Assembly: GCA_013398175.1 (NCBI GenBank)
Contig: VZRZ01004175.1
Location: 486,640-550,639 of the forward strand
From: Climacteris rufus
Taxonomy: Eukaryota > Chordata > Aves > Passeriformes > Climacteridae
DNA length: 64,000 nucleotides
Direction: 5' to 3'
Shown here: positions 59,291 through 64,000 of the stretch, one piece after another
How positions within the stretch are numbered: the stretch's first letter is position 1
How the letters are laid out: each line of letters begins with the position of its first letter
Position numbers and translations under genes: made by a program
Notes under the pieces: model-generated
What the model was told of the DNA's origin: nothing
The model's input: the letters and a program-made list of their open reading frames with translations, nothing else
Databases searched by the model: none

Positions 59291-62200
59291 TGTAGCAGAC
59301 ATCAATATCTCATACAGTGTTTTTCTACTTTATGTGCATAACAAACTGACTCTTCTCACACAGGTGTTGAGAAGAACTGTGATAAGAAGTGAAATTTAAT
59401 ATGGACCAAACCCTGTGGGAAAAATGCAATACTTAAATTACCTGCTGGGGCATCTCTTGTGTTTCCTTTTGGATGGGTTCTAGTTCCAGATATTACCTCA
59501 GATTTTATTTGATTTATTAAAGTTTCATTTATTTTCAAATACACCATAGTGATCATTCTCAAAATAAAATTTCTAAAGCCTATGGATAATAGACACTTGC
59601 TCTATCCTGGCTGGCTGATCCTTGCTTTTTCTCACGGTCTTAATACTACATTTAACCATGTGAATTTACTTTATCAAAAATACTGCAATGAAAACTTAAG
59701 TATGAGAAAGTGCAGAAATGTTCTTTCTTAACTTTTCTGTCTGCAAGCAGATAGTTTCCAAAGCACTATGAGGACATAGATGCCTGATTTTGACTGACTA
59801 TTAATTGCAGTTAAACAGATGATTTCCCCCTCACAAAGTAAATGGGGAATAACTACTAGATTTTACTGAAAGTAACATCACAGGTCACATATCTAAGTAC
59901 TTTAGTTTATTAATTGTACTTAAGATTTCTTCCCTGTCAAGTTCTTTTATAAACATTAAATATTTTTAGCCTTTGTCTGTAGCACACACCATTTTATCTG
60001 GGAAAGTCTTTGCTGTTGTTAGCTATATCTAAGGTTTTAGTCAGCCTATTGAACTTTAAATTCCACTGTCCTCCCTTCCCCCTGCAATTGATTTTTTTGT
60101 CATGTGTCCTAATTTTATGACAGTGTACTGAAAATATTTCTGAAGGAAATTTGAAGAAAATATTAACTCTTCTGAAAGAAGCATTTATTTCACGGTCAAC
60201 AGCTTTCAGGAGCGAGAAAAGAGGCGATGACTGATTCAATGACTTGAGTAGTTCCTGACAGTTGTATGTTTCTGTGACTTATGCTGCTTCTGAAATTAGA
60301 TGATTCCCACAACATTTCCGTGGAGAAATACCTACTTCCTTTTCTAAGATCTGTTGTTAACTTTAGCCTATTTTTAATTTTTAAATTGAAGCATATAGTT
60401 AGTGTGATCATATTCAAAACTCATACAGGTTATGCTCAGAAATCTTAAAGCAACTGATAGGAATCCATATTCAGTTTGGAAAGGCTAAAACTGGTTACAG
60501 TCTGTAGAGGTTTTTGTTTGCATTATGGAAGATATATATATTTTTTACTAATTCACCTAGAATGCTAAATTTAAAGTTAATTGTAGGATATGTGTGGACA
60601 ATAATATGCTAAGTTTCATCTGTCATGTCCCAAACCTGCTTTAGCATTCAAGCAATCCTTTTCTCTCTGGTACTCAAATTACCATAGAACTATTTATTTT
60701 GCTTTCCTTCTTAATTTATTTTGTCGTGCTTTCCCACCAGGTAATTTCAATAATAAAATATAACAGATATTGGAAAATGAAATTAAATCTAATTTTCAAA
60801 GGAGGTCCTTCCAAACTCTGAATGAGTCACACTGTTTAGGATACTTGTGGGATATCATTGTACTTGTTTTAACTGCTTGTATTTAAGGACAATGCTTATT
60901 CGATATTTTTACCAGTCCTATGCTCACTTTTTTAATGCAAAATTTCTAAATACATAACTAAGAAAATGCAGAAGTATTGGCTTTTCAAACTCCATTGCTC
61001 TGTGTCATGGAATTACACACTTGAAACATTTTCTTCTTATTCCCATGCCTATTGCAGAAACAAGGTCGGAAAGTTACTTTTTTACCTCCACAGGAGACAT
61101 GAAACAGTGCTGAATGGGTTTTTCATGCTGTGTAAATTTATCATGAACAGACAGACTTAACATTTTCTTCTTTGTTGTTCAGTAAATAAGGATATTCAGG
61201 TTAGTGTTTCACTAAACAAAAGAAATCAGAATAAAATTAGCCAAATATGAATTATGCAATGAGGTGAAACTTAGAATGAACTCTAGAAAAATGGAAAAGG
61301 GCAGAGGAGTGATCAAGAAAATTCACAATTTAGAAGTAGCATGAAGCACATTTTTTAATTGAAAGTCCTAGAAAAATAGGTCTATTAATAAATTAAGTAA
61401 CTACAATGTTATCTAAACATAGAGTAATTCAGGCTTTTATGAGAAAAAAGAAAATAGTCTTTGATCAGTGCGTATGGAAATAACGCTTCTTTGGAGAAAA
61501 TCACTGATCATGAAGGGTAAATGTTGAGATATTAGGAAACATATGCATAAAAACATACATAAGTATACCTGAAAGAGCAAGCTTAAAATTAACTTTGTTA
61601 ATAAAAGAAGTCCAAGATGGAGATGTTCAAGAATAATTGGATTGGAGAAAGCTAATGGAAATTTGAGTAAACGAGGAACACATACTCTATTCTTTTACAT
61701 TATGAAGGCACAAATAACTGATATCTAGTTATGTGGTTTTGTTTGTGTATTTTATCTGTACAAGGTGAATTTCTGTTGAGGATAAATTTGCAAAGAAACA
61801 CCTTGATTGATCCTAAAGGCAGAATTTGTACACTTCAGAGAGATTAACTGAAAATAATTCTAACAATTCATATGAAGTTGTCTTGCGCTACATGTAAATA
61901 AAAATTTTGGGGTTAGGCAGAATTTTATTCAGTATACAGGAAAAAAAAGGCTTGTATTTCAGTCGCTATATATCGTTAACTCATGCTGGAGCATCATTGT
62001 CATGCTGTACAGATTTGAATTATTTTTTTTCCCCATCATATTTTAATGCTGTAGTGCCAGAATGATAGACTTATAATGGGCTCCCTATAGACACATACAG
62101 AAATCATTTTGTCATGATTATCTCACCTTGTAACAGTACTGAAAGTGGTTGGTCTCCATGGTCTTGCATTAAACTGTCACATTATTGTTAAAATCCTCTG

Positions 62201-64000
62201 TTTCAGGAAATGGTGATGGTACATCTTGAGTGCTGTGAAAAATAACTACTTCATTGCCCATACTCAGTGGCTCTGTAAAACCAGATTGCTTGTTTATTCA
62301 TGAATGGGAGGAGAAAACATTTTTCAATAGTAAGCGATTGTAGAGATTAATAATTTTCTTTGCTTGTTTAACTGTCTCAAAATGATTATACCAATATTTT
62401 TCTACCCCAGTACTAAATCTTGCAGCAATATTTAATTTTTCTTTTGTACTTTAGCTTGCCCAGATTTTCAAGCCTTTTAAAATATACTCCAAAAATGATT
62501 TTTTTTCCTTAAGGTTATTTAATCTCTTATATTAAATACAGCTCAGCAACTCCCTCAGAGGGTACTTACTTGATTTTTAAAAATTTTTGGATATTCATTT
62601 TTCAGTGGGTTTTTTTCTGGTTTTATCCTGACCATAGCTGCACATGAGTTCACTGAGATCCTAGATTGAAGCGAAATTTATTGTCCTGCTGCTGTAAGAA
62701 AAAAAAATTACACTGACTCAAATGGGTTGGCTCTAAGGTCAAATCTTTATTTATTTAATATAAGCTCCTATTTTAATCATGCAACTGAAATGCAGCATCT
62801 GGCAACATCAGAAATATGTGATAATCAGATGGACTATCTTTGAGTACTTAGTAAACAAAATATATTTGGTATATTAATGACACATCTAAGAGTGCTAAAT
62901 AAAAGTGTATTATCTAGTATACATCATTTTTATTGGAAGTAAAGCAACATTCTCTGTCAAGGAAAACCCCATATTTTGAGTTTATTCCAAATGACATGTT
63001 TGCTGTCAATGCAGCCATGGTCGTGAGCAACAGGGCAAATGACAGTCCCCAGGGAATCTGGATAATAGGGTTCATTTAAGAATAAACCAGGCTAGAGCTC
63101 TTACCATAACTGGTTATCCCACACACTCACCCACTCACACCTTTCAGTGCTACGTCTGCCATGGTTTGATTTTGTGGGAAGCTCAGGGAGAAAGTCACAC
63201 TGGTTCATGCTGAGCCACTGCTCAGTTATGTCTTGAGCATTACCAACCACAGACCCTGTACAGATCCTGGCTTTTTTTTTTCCCCCTCACACACATTTCT
63301 CTGATCTCCAGGATTCTGACACACTTCCAGGATCTTTCTTCCAGTCAAGATCTTCAATTTCTTTCTTACCAGTCCTCTTGTCTACAAAACCACTTCTTGT
63401 TTCCAGAAGTCACTGTTTTTCAGCACCAACCCTTCTCTCTGAAAGCTTGACCCCCTCCCAGTTCTCTTTCTCAGTCTAAACAGGGGATAAAATGGGTGGT
63501 ACTCTCATGTCACACACATTAACCAAAAGATTCAAGACTTGCAACCTTTATTTGGTCCTGGTGTTATAAAAGTTTACAATAAGGTCACACGATGACTGCA
63601 GCTAACAAGTTGCACACTTTTACTTGAGTTGTTTACCCACACCCTCATCCACAATTTTCTACTGTCTGCTAGCATTTATGATTTAAACTTCTTTTTTTTT
63701 TTTCCCTCTGATACTCACACTAAGATTTTCTATTTTGATGAATAGTTACAAAATTTCAGTGATGTCAATTCAATCACTTTCACTGGGAGTCATAATCAAC
63801 ATCTTTGCCTTTATAAATTATGGAAAATAGGGAGCCACCACTTCTTTATATGGTAGAATTTGTGCAGAATTTACCAACAAGGAGCAAAAATTAACATTCA
63901 AATGCTCAATGATCTGATATATCTGATACATGATCTTTGTCATTTAGATTTAATGTTTATCTTCAGATTATTTCTAAATATAAGTTTGAGGTTTTCACTA
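59291..64000. other. AT-rich unique sequence, no gene seen
   Basis: No gene, RNA gene or repeat recognised in the last 4.7 kb. Short frames at 59356-60417 and 60966-61160 lack any known feature. The part at 63080-63480 is pyrimidine-rich and less AT-rich, but unassigned. Confidence 0.5.

Overview
The window is vertebrate nuclear DNA, almost certainly from a bird and most likely a neoavian or passerine species. The evidence is repeated CR1 LINE fragments with the avian 3' end (TTCCAACC-type block followed by ATTCTATGAT repeats), several LTRs that look like avian endogenous retrovirus families, an AT-rich background, and no SINEs. The species call is inference; I recognised families by eye and from memory, with no database search.

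I see no protein-coding gene, tRNA, rRNA or CRISPR array. The longest open frames (about 60-143 codons) are either fragments of CR1 ORF2 or chance frames in AT-rich DNA. The window is best read as intergenic or deep intronic sequence. A short exon of a long gene could be hidden and I could not detect it.

Layout. 1-9 kb: AT-rich DNA with the 3' end of an ERVL-like LTR (about 985-1240), a CR1 (4722-5425, minus), an LTR that I call family A (about 6700-7270, plus) and a second CR1 (8150-8855, minus). 9-20 kb: the richest retroelement cluster. It holds a CpG-rich 1.09 kb solo LTR with perfect 6-bp target duplications (9239-10325), a second LTR with a 6-bp duplication (12868-13454), a long degraded CR1 (14785-16057), a partial copy of the 9.2 kb LTR (17268-17626), and a CR1 split by an inverted copy of LTR family A (19391-19925). 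20-42 kb: mostly unique AT-rich sequence. It contains a multi-unit LTR fragment (21800-22165), a 120-bp purine tract, a sequencing gap in an A-rich run (26717-26743), a compact LTR with a 6-bp duplication (30912-31249), an LTR at 34380-34950, and small CR1 ends. 42-47 kb: nested CR1s with a probable assembly duplication (43461-43945), another CR1 (44640-45178) and an antisense LTR (45958-46415). 47-64 kb: mostly unique AT-rich DNA with two short CR1 ends and one unclassified repeat-like block (58311-59290).

There are no genes whose joint action could be described. The value of the window lies in insertion history: at least five LTR boundaries can be placed from TG...CA ends and flanking duplications, three nested insertions can be ordered in time, and two assembly problems are visible. 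I found no credible sign of a new biological system.
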